Source: Pilatotrama ljubarskyi (Eukaryota; Basidiomycota; Agaricomycetes; Polyporales; Polyporaceae). Taken from it: a stretch of 64,000 bases of DNA. The notes under the pieces were generated by a model, which did not search any database, was not told the DNA's origin, and saw only the letters and a list, made by a program, of their open reading frames with translations. A program made the position numbers and the translations under genes. The stretch covers positions 186,001 to 250,000 of the forward strand of contig MU277703.1 in NCBI GenBank assembly GCA_022385805.1. Reading direction: 5' to 3'. Of this stretch, positions 47,165 to 58,770 are shown one piece after another; position 1 is the stretch's first letter, and each line of letters starts with the position of its first letter.

Positions 47165-50046
47165 TCACAGTACACCCTCAGCTAATAGAGTGACATTGTA
47201 CCGTAAGACGAAGTGATTGATTGCATTTACCAAAGTCTGCAGCTTCCACGACATCGCTGCCTTCATTGTGTGACTTGCATCGGGCCCCAACTCCCTGTGT
47301 TGCTGAAACAGAAGTGGTACCTCCTCTAACAACGCGATACTGGACTCGTCGTATGCATAGTCGGCTGAGCGGCTAGTAGAGCAACCCAGCCATGAGTTGA
47401 ATGCGGCTACCTGAGAAACAAATCCATCTATGAGACACGCATCTTAGAGGAGAGCTCGATGCCCCACTCACCACTTGCACGCTGGTCCGAATGTTTTTGA
47501 AGGAGGCTCGAGGGAGACCAGGCGCCCATCTGATGATGTCGTCAATCGTGATAGAGATGTCATCAATCACGGCAGTCTGAGTGTGCTTGTTCAATCCCAG
47601 TTCCCGTACCACCTCCATCACAGCGCGGACCTGCGAAATCCGCTGGTAAGCGGAGCCATAGTGTGCACCCGCAGTGAGGTGTGAGAGCCAAGCGAGCGTC
47701 TCCGAGAACCTCTGGGAGAGATAGGTGCTAACGCCGTCACCAGCAGCGCTGCTCGACTGGGAGTCGGATGCATGTGATTCAGACAGAAGGGAGCTACCCA
47801 AGCTCACTGGCATTGGCGCAGGACTGGGATCGGAACACTGCGGGTAGAGCCAGGGTGAGTGGAATCCGTTCGAGGCCAGCTGATCTGAACTACCTCGCTT
47901 AGCGTGAAAATGTAAACGGCGTAGATGGGAATGTCGCAGTCAAGGTCTTGGGCTTCGCACAGGAGTTGAGTCTCATGGTGTTCCTTGTAAACTGACTGCA
48001 CCCGAGTTGACACGTCCTGACGAGCTTGTGTCCACGTCCCATGTTCCCGAAAGCCCTGGAGGGGGGCCATGAAGTGCGAGTCCGAGATACTCGTAGGCAC
48101 ACGGGAGGTGCCAACGTAGATGCTATCAAGCTGGGCAGCGACAAGAGCTCTCCGAAGCCGTACAACCTGACTGTTGGCACTCCGCATTATGGTGTCAAGT
48201 AGATGGCTGAGTGACGGGGAGGTGTCCGGTGGCAGGCCAGCCTTGACCGTGACGTGCAGGAGGCAGTCTGATGGGGAAGGCCTTGAAGTTCCAGTAGATA
48301 TGTCCAGCCCAAGGAAGACGACACATTGGGTTGTAGCATGCTGTAGATGGTGCCATCTATCAGGTCAGGACTGCTACACAGACACAGAGATCAGATCCAA
48401 CAACTCACAGGCTCATCACTGGCATTCTGACCCAGTTGCTCATCCTGAGACAGCGACTCGAAAGTGACCGACGGCATAGTGAGCATGGACTGAATGTTAA
48501 TCAACATGAATCTGAATGCTGTCTTAATCGTGCAGTATAGATGTACCTGCTGGGGGGGCTGCACATTGCACACTCTTCGTGGACTATTGTCAGATGTCCG
48601 CTCTGGGCGCGGACTTGTCCGACGATAGGGATGAGCAGTGGAGAGGGCTGTAACACGGATCCTCGGCGGCTGGAACATTCTTGGTGGCCGCATATTTGGC
48701 ATTTGCTGAAGGCCTATGCAGCGGGCAGATGAGTGATGAAGAAGATGCAGACCTTGCTGGGGTACGAGTACGTCCTACTAGACGCATTCTCACCTGCGAG
48801 GCCTGGCGTGCTCTGGTGAGCTACTATTGGAGTTTCCGAAGCGGTCTCCGAGCTTGTGTCAGCAAACTCACGTTGATGTGCTGTGTCCGCATCATGCACT
48901 TCCGTCGATGCAGCCTCCGGGTGCAGAGGAACGGGGCTATGCGGAACTGTGAATTCCACTCAAGCAGGTGAGTAGGAGATAGGGATGAGTGGCATGACTG
49001 ACGTACCATAATTGGCCTCGCCTGCACGGTGTTCACTGTGCAAGTCCACTCCCCCACTGATACATCCATCCGACGGGACCGCATAGGTGGATAAGGATGC
49101 TAAAGGTTCACTGGCAAATGACTCAGGGGCGGACTCAGCGGGTGAGGTTGCCTCAGAATGCACTGCGGAGAATAGATGTTCCCAGTTGGTATGTCCGAGG
49201 ATGGAATGGGTAGAATCAGCTGTGACCGTGTGTCAGGTCAGTATATAGTCAAAAGGCTTTGCCAGTCGTAGACATACTGCCTTGCAATGAACCTTCATTC
49301 ATGAATGCACATCCCTCCAGGTTCGGAGTCGGGCTCTGACTTTGAAAACGAGCCCACAACTCTGTCTGGGGTGCTGTGAACCCGAACATGAAGTCAAGGT
49401 CTGATACTACACATTGATTACAACGTTCAGGACATGAAGTCAGCTGCGCAGTCTTGGTATCACTCACATGTTGTCAACGGCGAGCTTCCCTGGCTTTCAG
49501 TGTCAAAACCTGGCCCATCGTCGGACCGGTTATGCAAATCGTGTCTGCGAGGCGGAGTAGATAGTACTGTGGTGACCGGGGTTTGGCTTCGGGACAAAGG
49601 CGGGCCAGAGTCGACCAAGGCAGAGAAGTGCGGCCGAAGTGCATTGACGAGGGTAAAGATATGATCGCCTGGTCATCCATAGCACCGTGATGGCATGCCG
49701 TCAATCATGGATCCAGCGGTGCTGCAACAGCGGCCATGCACATACCTGGCAGTGCAACTGTTTCCAGACCCTCAGGCCCAGCCCCACCCAGTGCTCTTCC
49801 GGGGCTTGCAGCGTTGCCACTTCCTACAGGCGGAGTGGTGAACGGGGCCAACCGCTCTGGTTCTGCTTCATGCTGCAAGTCTTGACGGCGTTCAAGCCGC
49901 AATTGGGATAACGAGGAAGGATTGCGAGGGTGACCGGCAGCACTGTGAAGCAGAGCTGACGGCTGGGATGGACTCGACGGAGCTGAGGACTCTGAGCTGC
50001 GGCGGTCGCCCACTGTATGGGGTGGAGTATGACTCAGCGGGCGCAT
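47165..50046 (-). CDS. Unrecognised multi-exon protein inside the transposon
   Basis: Minus-strand exons joined by good GT-AG borders read, towards the 3' end: MRPLSHTPPHTVGDRRSSES (start ATG 50046), several Ser/Pro/Ala-rich exons, MPSVTFESLSQDEQLGQNAS (near 48400-48480), TTQCVVFLGLDISTGTS (near 48310), LLDTIMRSANSQVVRLRRAL, AAQLDSIYVGTSRVPTSISD, DLDCDIPIYAVYIFTLSE, RFSETLAWLSHLTAG and LPRASFKNIRTSVQ. The last exon runs AAFNSWLGCSTSRSADYAYD to NVTLLAEGVL with the stop at 47165. The C-terminal 400 residues look folded, the N-terminus disordered. The frame may extend upstream to ~50350 (HVSALEDIELRHPGIIEAYL). No family was recognised. It lies directly downstream of the integrase on the same strand. 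Confidence 0.55.
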
Positions 50047-50412
50047 TTTGCTGACCAGCCGAGAGGCCGACTCGGAGGTGACTGAATTAGCTATGGCCCG
50101 GGATTGGATTTGTCAAACATTGCAGCTTCTAGGATACTTCTGTACATACCTGTGAGAGATACGCTTCAATTATGCCAGGGTGGCGGAGTTCTATATCTTC
50201 AAGGGCAGAGACATGCGTGAAGAAAACCGGCGGGACAGAGGAGTCGTAGACTCGACTCGCCTGAAGCTCAAAGACGCAGTGCAGGAGTCACATGTGACAC
50301 ATCACACAGACACGTCTGCAAGTGGCTCGTCTGTGACTGCCAACTTGAAAGCTCTAGCATAAGTTGTCGCGCTCTCATGTCACATTTTACATTCCAGTAC
50401 TATATCGCCCTA

Positions 50413-52229
50413 TCATAGCCGCCCTGAAAGACATAGATCCAACGCAACCTGCCACACGACCTGACGCACAGACATGTCTTGGGATGAGACGTCCACCCGA
50501 GCTGCCAGTTGTTGGTCCAATGCTGAGATTTGAGCAGCTGTCAGAGGGCACCCGGGCTCGTCGCAGATGACTTCAGAAAGACGCTCGGGCGCAGATGCAG
50601 GCGCGAATGCGTTGTTTGTCCCATCACGATGACCAGTGTTGTTCTGCTGCTCGAAATGGGCCATGAGGCGAGGGTTATCGAGAGCTTCCCAATCGACCCC
50701 GTACTCTTGAAGGTTGTTGACAGAGGGCTCTGAGCGAATGATGTCCTCGATGCCTCGGCCGCCGTATTTGAGTAGGCCGAACATGAACATGTCTCGCGGA
50801 CTACGAGACCCACCTGTGGGAAGCGACAAGGGATGGGCATTTCAGCAATCTGCCCACTCCACTGCGTCTTGATTTATGGACGGCAGGAACAGGTGGTGGA
50901 GGAGCCAAACATGGGAAGGAAGGGTGGGATCCAGACGGTGGTGACGTTCAAGCTCGATGAAGAACGCCTTCCATTTCGCGCCAAATCCTCTTGTGACGTC
51001 GTACCAGAGACGTTCAATTCGCGTGTTATGAACGCTCCTGTTGATGCAATGTTTATCCAGGGCCACTCATCCCAGATCACTCCAGACAGACTCACCGCCC
51101 CCAAATGTACGAGCCACGGTTGAGACCGTGACGCTCCTCCATCCATCTGGCAACTCCGAGATTCTCCGTTCCATGGTCCCCACGTACACGGCTCGGGATA
51201 CCATGTTTGGCAACACACTCAAGGAAGAGTGTAAGCACGGTAGCAGACCGATTGTTGTTGTGTACGCGGATACCCAGGACAAAGCGAGAGTAGCCATCCA
51301 CGAAGCAGTGGTTGACAAGCTTCCAGTGGATGAGCCCTGCAGCAGCGTCAGACGTGATACACAGACGGCAGAACATGGCAAACGCACCGTGCTGTCCATC
51401 GTGGTGAACGAGAGACAGGGGACCAGGCACGTAGTATGTACGGCGAACAATGCGCTGCCGTGTTCCGAAGGAGGCTGGGAGGCCGCGAACACGGGTGTAT
51501 GCGTCCTTGATGCGGGTTTTGGGAACGTTGTGGCCTTGCGACTTGAAATGGCCCTGAATCATCTTGCGCCCGAAGGAGGGGAAGGTCTGGAGAACGGCAG
51601 CGACAGCAGCATCCAGCTCCGCATCCGTCATCGTAGAGACTGGACGGGATGACGATGTATATTCGTAGGCTGTCGAGCCATCTGGCAGAACGACAGCGGT
51701 ACGAACCGGTGCACCAGGAGGGACGAGGCCTCGCTCTAACGCACGCCGCCTGACGGTGCGCGGGTGGCAGTCGAGGACCCTGCTGAGAGCGGTCGGACCA
51801 CGCAGATCAAGGGCGAACTCGAGGAACATCGGATCGATCTCCAAGCGTGGGCGGCCACGTTTGCCAGTCTTGACACGCTGCGCTACGCTCAGGGTGGGGG
51901 CGGATGCACTTGCCGCTGGAGCGGAAGCCGAGCGGTCTGCCGCAGAGTTCAGGGCGACAAGCATGTCAGCGAGACTGGTCTCGAGGATCACGAACTCCTC
52001 TGGAGGAAATGAGTTCCTATGCTATGTGGATGATCAGGCAGCATGCCGAGCAGGGGAACCTGGGCGTGCTTACCACATCGGCTGCTGAGCGAAGAGCAGT
52101 GACTTGTGACCGAACCTCTGCCAACTGTGCAACAGAACCGCCATGGTGGGTTCGCAGTGCACGGATGACTGTGTCGTTCAATCGGTGGTAAGCAGCACGG
52201 AGGTTGTCGACTGGGGCCAGATCAGCCAT
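50413..52229 (-). CDS. DDE/RVE integrase-type transposase
   Basis: Presumed transposase of the surrounding element. The start ATG at 52229 reads MADLAPVDNLRAAYHRLND, and an intron joins to EFVILETSLADMLVAL. An HTH-like region has RGRPRLEIDPMFLEFALDLR, ALSRVLDCHPRTVRRRALER and GRKMIQGHFKSQGHNVPKTR. The catalytic core follows: LVHHDGQHG/LIHWKLV (intron after QHG), FVDGYSRFVLGIRVHNNNRS, IPSRVRGDHGTENLGVARWM and RGSYIWGR/SVHNTRIERLWYDVTRGF. The Asp of VDGYS, the Asp of GDHG and the Glu of RIERLW make a complete DDE triad. The C-terminus includes WNAHPLSLPTGGSRSPRDMF and ends ALDLCLSGRL. All exons are open, so it looks active. This integrase family is, from memory, widespread in basidiomycete and some animal genomes. 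Confidence 0.85.
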
Positions 52230-52839
52230 GGAAGGGGAGTAGCAGCAGCAGAAAGCTTGAGACGAGCTGGTACCGAGCCGGAAGGGCCCATGCGAGACGG
52301 CACTGAGAACAGACGCCCAGCGGAGGCGTTAGGTGAGAAGACCGCCGTGCTCGGCGACACCACGGACGACGTTCCTGCTTCTTAGGGCAATGTCAATCGC
52401 ACGTGGTAATTACAGACGGGTTAGTAGGAGTTGTGGCACGCATCCCCGTGGAAGCAACACTGGACCACTCCAGATTCGTTCGAGGATGGTGTTGCCTGCT
52501 CGACGAATATTCAAGGCTACTACATATGCGGCATGATGCCGATGAGGCGTCGTCCAGTCGGCCATACTCATGACGCACCGTGCGCAGAATGCTGGTACTT
52601 ACAACTGATCAGTGACAGATGCAATGTTCATGATGTGCGGCACACTGAGGAATGGCCCGTCACGAAACGACGTTCATGAGGTAGCGGTACAGAAAGGCGA
52701 CTTTGCACGGTGCATCACGGTGCTCTGACGCTGCCATGCGAGTCGAGTCTGCATCAAACGTGACGCATCGTGACAGAGCGTGCAGCACGTTCAGTCATCG
52801 TTCGTCACCATGCCGCACCCGCAATTGCGAGACGCCCGC
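52230..52839. promoter_or_regulatory. Right subterminal region of the transposon
   Basis: Holds the promoter of the integrase. It is rich in short CACGG/CGTCAC motifs; GCACGGTGCATCACGGTG at 52705-52722 is an imperfect repeat that shares ATCACGGT with the left end. No coding sequence was seen. Confidence 0.4.
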
Positions 52840-52854
52840 ATTTTTGCCCAGTAG
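52840..52854 (-). repeat. Right terminal inverted repeat of the large transposon
   Basis: ATTTTTGCCCAGTAG, the exact reverse complement of 36474-36488. The next bases AGGCC resemble the GGGCC before the left end. Confidence 0.75.
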
Positions 52855-53089
52855 AGGCCGTCATATATACGTAGGGTACCAGGCTAAGTACCGCAAGCTC
52901 GAGCTTGTCCGCTATCTTCTTGCTCGCCGACCCTTACGCTGTCTACAGTAACAGCACCACAACGCGTCCGGTCTCGTTGCTCGTGGTCCTAGAATCACTG
53001 TTCGACAGAATCGGCACCGCTCACTCCTCTGGACATTCAGTGCAACGTCTCGAGATCTCAGCACTACTACAGTGCCGGCGAGCACCATC

Positions 53090-53984
53090 ATGTCGAACCT
53101 CAACCCGCCCTCCAGTCCTCCCCAGACGCCCTACAGCCCGCACACGCCCGCTACACCACACACTCCGGGCACGCCCTCCCGTTCCGGCGCGCGCACGCCC
53201 ACCGCGTCTATCCCGCGGCCCCCATCATCGCCTCTCCGACGGCCGACCTCGCCCTCTGCACACGGAGGATCAACGACTCCCAGACGCGCTTCAGGCTCGG
53301 GTGTAGCACGGACGGAGAGCAGAGCGGGAGCACCAGGGGAGAGAGGGGACAGGCAGCAGAAGACGCGGGCGCGGGAGCTGCTGAGGAAACATTATGGGCT
53401 GGGGTTGGGACCTCCGCCGCCGCTCGGAGGCGTGAAGAGCAGTCAGGACCCGATGGACTTCGGTGAGTCTTGCGCCCTGAGGATGCCATGATAGTGAAGT
53501 CTGACCGGGTATACGGACGTTCTGCAGACTCGCCCGCGTTCGACGCGAGGGCGTACTACGAACAGTTGATCACAACGTCATCGCTGCCGACGCTGCTGAA
53601 GACGGAGAATGACTTGTTGACAGGTGAGAGGAGTCGCAGATGCCAATAGGACGCAGGGATCACGCCGACCATCCCTCCATGTGCTAGAAATCCGTCAACT
53701 AGACAGCGAACGCCAGAGCTTGGTGTACAACCATCACCACGAGCTCATCGCTGCAAGCGACACCATTGCTGCTGTACGTCCTGACACCCTACTCATCGGT
53801 TGCGAAGAAATCCCTAACGTCTTTCTGACAGATGAAATCGCGCGCGGAGAACTTGGATGCGGACCTGGACCTTCTCCGGGCGGCATTCTCGGAGATCTCT
53901 AGACTGTCCGCTGAAATCTCCGTCGAGAATTCCGCCCCCGTGGAACGGCGTTCTCAAGAGCATGCACCCCCTTCACAGTCATGA
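53090..53984 (+). CDS. VPS51: GARP/EARP complex subunit Vps51
   Basis: Subunit of the Golgi-associated retrograde tether (GARP). Four exons, 53090-53462, 53528-53623, 53688-53773 and 53832-53984, all GT-AG, give 235 residues. The N-terminal ~100 residues are Pro/Ser/Thr-rich (SPPQTPYSPHTPATPHTP). The Vps51/Vps67 domain follows: ARELLRKHYGLG, FDARAYYEQLITTSSLPTLL, KTENDLLTEIRQLDSERQSL, VYNHHHELIAASDTIAAMKS and ENLDADLDLLRAAFSEISRL. The length fits the short fungal form rather than the long animal form. The TATA-like tcatatatacg near 52861-52871 lies only a few bases outside the transposon end, so the element sits immediately upstream of this promoter. Confidence 0.9.
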
Positions 53985-54255
53985 CGCTCGGTCGTCTCGC
54001 GCTATACCTCTCCCACGATGTGATACCCCTATCTCAACACTGCATGCTTGTCGGACTATCTCACACGGAGCGTATACGACAGTGTCTGATGAGAGCAATT
54101 GTTGTTCATGAAGATGCCGAAAGCACTACGACTATGCAAGAAAGCTGTCTAGATATCCGGAGGCCGTCCATCCAGCATGCTATGATGCACCCCACCTCCG
54201 CACGCCCCCTCAACAGCTCCTTTGAATGCAGCGATGTCTGTTACCGACGCCCGCC

Positions 54256-55186
54256 TCAAATGGCAGAGGCGCGTCTGCTAGCAGCCCAAGGGCTCTCCGG
54301 CCGGGGCTGGAGCACTCCATCGACGAACACGTCGACCTTCTCGTCGTAGAAAGCGACACACCCCTTGATCTCGGCACATTCGAGCTGGGGTGTGCGGTAC
54401 CACCAGACGATATCTTGCACGACCTCCCCTGAGGGTAGTTGGACGTTGTAGTAGTTCGCGATACCCTATAGCATGAGACCATGCATCAGCTTCAAGTGCC
54501 ACAGCCAGCAATGAATATAGTGCCTTGTATGGGCATTGCGTCGTTGTTTCAGAAGGTATCAAGCGGTTGAGCTTGCAGTCCGGCTTTGGAATGTAGTACC
54601 GCACGGGGAGGCTGGTCTCGAAGAGCAGACGGGGTCGGGTGGTGTTGGCCACTTCTACACCATTTATCTCGATGCGGACATGTCGCGATGACTGCAATAC
54701 GTCGACGCGCTAATGATAGGAAACGCCGCCGGTTGTTCAGGTCTGCGCCCCTCAGTAGACGGCGGTGGCAATCTCACCTTGTACGGATCCTTGGGGTGGA
54801 CGTAGATCTGCTCGTCCTCCTCGAACCAGGCGTCCATGACGCTGAACTCTATCTGGATGAGGCCCTCGAGCTCGTCATCGCTGTAGACCGTCGCCGCGGC
54901 CTCTGCGCGGCGGTTCCCGACGACGATGTCGTAGATGTGGTGCTTCTGGGACTGGAAGGCGTCGACGAGGTACTTCTGCGGCACGTCCTTGGTCTTGAAG
55001 AAGTAGTACGGGTAGTTCGGCTTCAGCCAGCTGCTCACTGGTGACCATCTGTGGACGCATGGATGCGAGTGGCGCTTACACAAGAAGAGCGTCCGTCGTG
55101 TCGACGATGTACTCGCCGCCGAAGAGGACTCGTACCCGCTTGGGCGAGGACTCGGTGTGTGGGAGGGAGAAGGGGAAGTTGACCAT
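54256..55186 (-). CDS. DUF427-domain protein
   Basis: Small soluble protein of unknown function. The start at 55186 reads MVNFPFSLPHTESSPKRVRV, followed by LFGGEYIVDTTDALLV. The next exon gives WLKPNYPYYFFKTKDVPQKY, GNRRAEAAATVYSDDELEGL and DAWFEEDEQIYVHPKDPYK. Then VRIEINGVEVANTTRPRLLF, LPVRYYIPKPDCKLNRLIPS and IANYYNVQLPSGEVVQDIVW, ending ASRRASAI. The motif VEVANTTRPRLLFETSLPVRYY is the usual DUF427 core. Four exons. It converges with VPS51, ~270 bp between stops. Confidence 0.87.
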
Positions 55187-55540
55187 GCTGACGATGTGCG
55201 CCGCGTAGGTGTGGGCTCCCAGAGATGATATTCAAGGCAGTATATATAGAGCTGTGAGGGTGTGAAAGCGGACTGACGGCGACAGCGGTCTCAGCCACCC
55301 TCACAAGCCGAGGCCATGCGCGCCGCGCCCGTCTCGCATGCGGACCTGCAGCGGCGCGCCTACGCAGACGCGATCACATGACGCGGAGGACGCGAGGCAC
55401 GTGCGGCGTAAACACGACCACGCGCGCTTCCTCACGTCGGCGCTCGTCAACCAGCTTGACTCTTAGCCACCACCACCTTCGCTTCTCTCGCTCTCGTTTG
55501 TAGTCTCTTGCTCTCGCTCTCTGACGCGAACGCCGCAGGC

Positions 55541-58265
55541 ATGACGGCGAGGGGGTCTTACAGAGGATTTGTGTCCGACAGCGAGGATGAAGACATCATG
55601 AGTTTCAACACATCGGCAAAGGCGACAAACGCAGTCGCCGGGCCCAGTGGGCTCGCCGCACTACCCGGAGTAGGGCATACAGAAGGGGATACGAGTGAGT
55701 GCTCCCGAGCTTTGCTGTGGACTACAAAGCAAACATGCGATGGCGTTGCGCAGTGTCTACTATTCAGACACCCAACTTCTCCGACGTCCAATCAACGAGG
55801 GCGCCCCGACCACTCACCCACCTACCCATACCTGCCAATCACACAGCAGGTGAGCCTACGCACCCCACCACTCAATTGCGTACATGGGAACCGATGGCTC
55901 AAATTTGCAGCCTCGACGGTCCAAACTGCCGATTTCACTGTCGACCGTTCCGCTATCTCCAACATATCCTCCTTCGGGCCACCAACACGCCCGACTATGT
56001 CGAGCATCGAGGCGGGACAGTCAGCAGTCAGGCCTGCGGATACGTCAATTTCCGCTGTTACGTCTACCTCTTCAGCCCCTCGCCAGAAACCTCGTCCTAG
56101 ACCCGCATATAAGGGCAAAGGTGCTACGGCTGCAGCTGACACATCTATCACGACCGATCTTTCCAGCAACCCAGGTCCCAGCTCGGCCGCCGTTCCTTCT
56201 CCCCCTCCTCATATACCTTCTGTGGGACCCATGGGCGCGCCATCGCATGTGCCCTCTACCTCCTCGACCTCGATTACTACCGCTAGCAAGGGCACATCAG
56301 GGAAAGAGCGTGTATCCGACAGTGGGGTGGAGATGGCTGACTTTGACTACCTGTACTCGCAAGACATCGCGGAACGCGCAAAGCTCCGTTCTCGAGCACG
56401 CACGCAGTCAAAGGCGAAGGCGAAGCAGCCGGAATCCAGGGCGGAGGATAACGACGTGATTGAGCTCTCATCTTCCGAAGACGACATCTCGTTTCTTCGT
56501 TCTGCCAAACCCAAAGCGAAGTCGAAGAAGACTAGTTCTGGACCCTCGTCGGCGAAGGGCATAGGGAACAGCAGTGGCGGTGCGAAAGAGAAGGGCAAGG
56601 CGAAGGACATCGCTGGGCTTCCGCCTCCCCCCAAGCGGACGAAGACCATGCACGTCCCTGACCCGGGCTTTGAGTCCGACATCAACACCATCCCAGTGCC
56701 CACTTCCGACTTCCCGGTGCCCCCGCATATCCCTGGCAGCCGCAGCTCACAGCTCCCGCCCTCTGACCCTCCTCCGTCCAGCGCGACGTCTTCAGCACGT
56801 ACGCATCCGCCCACGTCTCAGGAGGTAGATGCACCCGGGCACCCGGCTGTCCAGAGCGATATTTCCCCGCTCTCATCGCCCCCACCTCCCATGCCGCGAA
56901 AGAGAAAACGGCCCAACCTTGCCACCCTCCAGGGGTTGGACTCGGAAGAGGAGGGTAGCATGGGCGTCGATTCCCTGCCGAGTAAAGCATCAACCAAGAG
57001 TAAACCGGCGGCTCAGGATCCTCCCCTACTATCGCCCAACATCGTACCCGAGACGCAGCCTCCAGCGAAGCCGAAGCCTGCCTCGCGCAAGAAGCGCAAG
57101 GACCCCGCTGAGGACGAGGAGGGGGATTGGGATGGCGACGCACCCGCAAAGCCGACCAAGAGCAGGAAGAAGGCCCGCGCGACGGACGACGACGACTTCG
57201 GCGGTGGCGGCGGGGATGAGGATGATGACGACTGGGGTGCACCTAGCGGGCGGGGGAAGGGCAAGGGCAAGAAAGCCGCGAAGAAGGTTCCGCCCAAGGA
57301 GAAGAAGGGCAAGGCGAAGGCGAAGGCAGCCGCGAAGGAGAAGGCACCGACAAGCAAGGAGATCATCGAAGATCCGGACGTGGAGGGTGATAGGAGCATG
57401 ATGCCGCCCCCTCCAGTTCCTGCGCCGACGAGGACACGGAAAGGGGCCTCTACTTCGGATGCTCCAGCGACCAGGACAGACGCCGCCCCATCCCCTCCTG
57501 CACCGAATCCTGGAGCAACTGACCCCACAAGCTTGAGCAAGGGTGGAGCCAAGACGAAGGCCAAGGGAAAGCAGCGCGCAGTCGTGCTTTCAGACGAGGA
57601 AGACGAGGAGGTGAACGCGGCAGATGTGTCGACGAACAGCATCTCCGCTGACATCGACTCGCCTGCGGCTCCTCCTGCGAAGAAGGGCGGGCGGAAGTCC
57701 TCCGGTGGGGCAGAGCAGACTTCAGACAAGGAGACGAAGGTGTGTGACTTCAAAGCGCCTTATCTTCCGCAAGAGTCTCAACAACGCATTGTAGGAGAAC
57801 GATGCTCCCGCTCGTTCTACGTCGTCATCGTCTGCGCCACCGCCCAAACTCATAACCACGCCTTCGCCGTCCGTCCGGAGCGGTTTCTCTCATGCGAACC
57901 GCTCATACACCATATCCGCCAAGTCGACGAAACATACACCCATGTCGGAGCTCATCCGGCGAGCCTCCGCGCAGCCGGGCTCACCGTTTCCTGCGACCGC
58001 GCGTCCTGTCTATTCGCCGCTCGCCAAGGCGTCGAAAAGCGCGTTACGACGTATCGCCCCGCTACACCCGCATCGTCGCACGCCTCCGCCTGCCCCGCCT
58101 AGACCGCCCCCGCCGAAGAAGAGCAAGAAGATGCTAGAACTCGAGGAGAAGTGGGAGATGGAGCTCGAGGAGACTGTCGAGGGCTGGTACGCCATGGGCG
58201 AGGAGGAGCGGGCTGCGCTGCGGAGGGCGAAGAGAGATGCCGAGCTGGGGTTCTACGAGGATTGA
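55541..58265 (+). CDS. Disordered nuclear-type protein with conserved C-terminus
   Basis: The start ATG at 55541 reads MTARGSYRGFVSDSEDEDIM. The middle ~600 residues are Ser/Pro/Lys-rich with acidic runs (SDEEDEE, DEDDDDWGAP) and many basic KGKAKAKAAAK-type stretches, suggesting several nuclear localisation signals and chromatin or nucleolar residence. The first ~350 bp after the start (55700-56050) probably include introns. The final exon, joined from KETK across an intron, carries ARPVYSPLAKASKSALRRIA, PLHPHRRTPPPAPPRPPPPK and an acidic helix LELEEKWEMELEETVEGWYA, then LRRAKRDAELGFYED. From memory this C-terminus is conserved in basidiomycetes, but I know of no function. Confidence 0.72.
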
Positions 58266-58770
58266 TATTCCCCTGGCGGGCATGTCGTACCACGCTGCTC
58301 AACCCGGTATTTCGGACTTGGACGCTATTTGATGTACTCACATATGTTGTAGTCATACCCTCGAGGCATGATCTACTCGACGGTCGCTGGTTTCAATAAG
58401 CTGAAGACTACCGTGGCTGGTGTGTTGATCGCTGTTTGTTCTTGTGGTCAGCGCGCACCACGGCGGCGATTTGGGACGCGAGTGAGATTGCTGCTGATAC
58501 GTAAGATTGACCACCATCATCAGCGTCGTAAGGGGTGGCCTTGGCAAGGATTACGTGCTGAGAACGAGTCCCACCAGTGAGTTTGGCATACGGAATCAGT
58601 ATGCACACTTACTGAATTGCTGCATGCCTCCCTCAGGCTTAGCACGGGCGGAGTCTGCTCGCAGTGATCCGACTCGGACTCGGACTCGGACTCGGACCAT
58701 TTACCACTTCTTGAGACCCGACTGGGTGCATCGTTGTTCCTCTCAGCGCTGTCGATTATCATCCCACCCA

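Larger units (their letters stand above)
36474..52854. mobile_element. ~16.4-kb DNA transposon with integrase, TET/JBP-like and HECT-like genes
   Basis: The outer ends carry the same 15 bases in inverted orientation: CTACTGGGCAAAAAT at 36474-36488 and ATTTTTGCCCAGTAG at 52840-52854. The flanks GGGCC (36469-36473) and AGGCC (52855-52859) agree in four of five bases and may be a target duplication. Between them lie five genes: HECT-like (+), TET/JBP-like oxygenase (-), an unknown (+), an unknown (-) and a DDE integrase (-) whose start is ~0.6 kb from the right end. Housekeeping genes resume directly outside both ends. The unit is inferred from these facts; other copies were not checked. It differs from the KDZ elements usually linked to fungal TET/JBP genes because its transposase is of RVE/integrase type. 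Confidence 0.75.

Noticed and set aside
50413..52229. Reading the integrase as a retrotransposon pol fragment
   Set aside because: No reverse transcriptase, protease, RNase H, gag or LTRs are nearby, and the gene has spliced introns and lies within terminal inverted repeats.
36474..52854. Assignment of the large element to the KDZ transposon class
   Set aside because: A TET/JBP-like gene is present, but I found no CxC-type KDZ transposase. The visible transposase is an RVE/DDE integrase with GDHGTEN and RIERLW motifs.
57013..57753. Minus-strand Ser/Ala/Gly-rich open frame of 246 codons
   Set aside because: Antisense of the Lys/Ser/Pro-rich nuclear protein. The low complexity explains the lack of stops.
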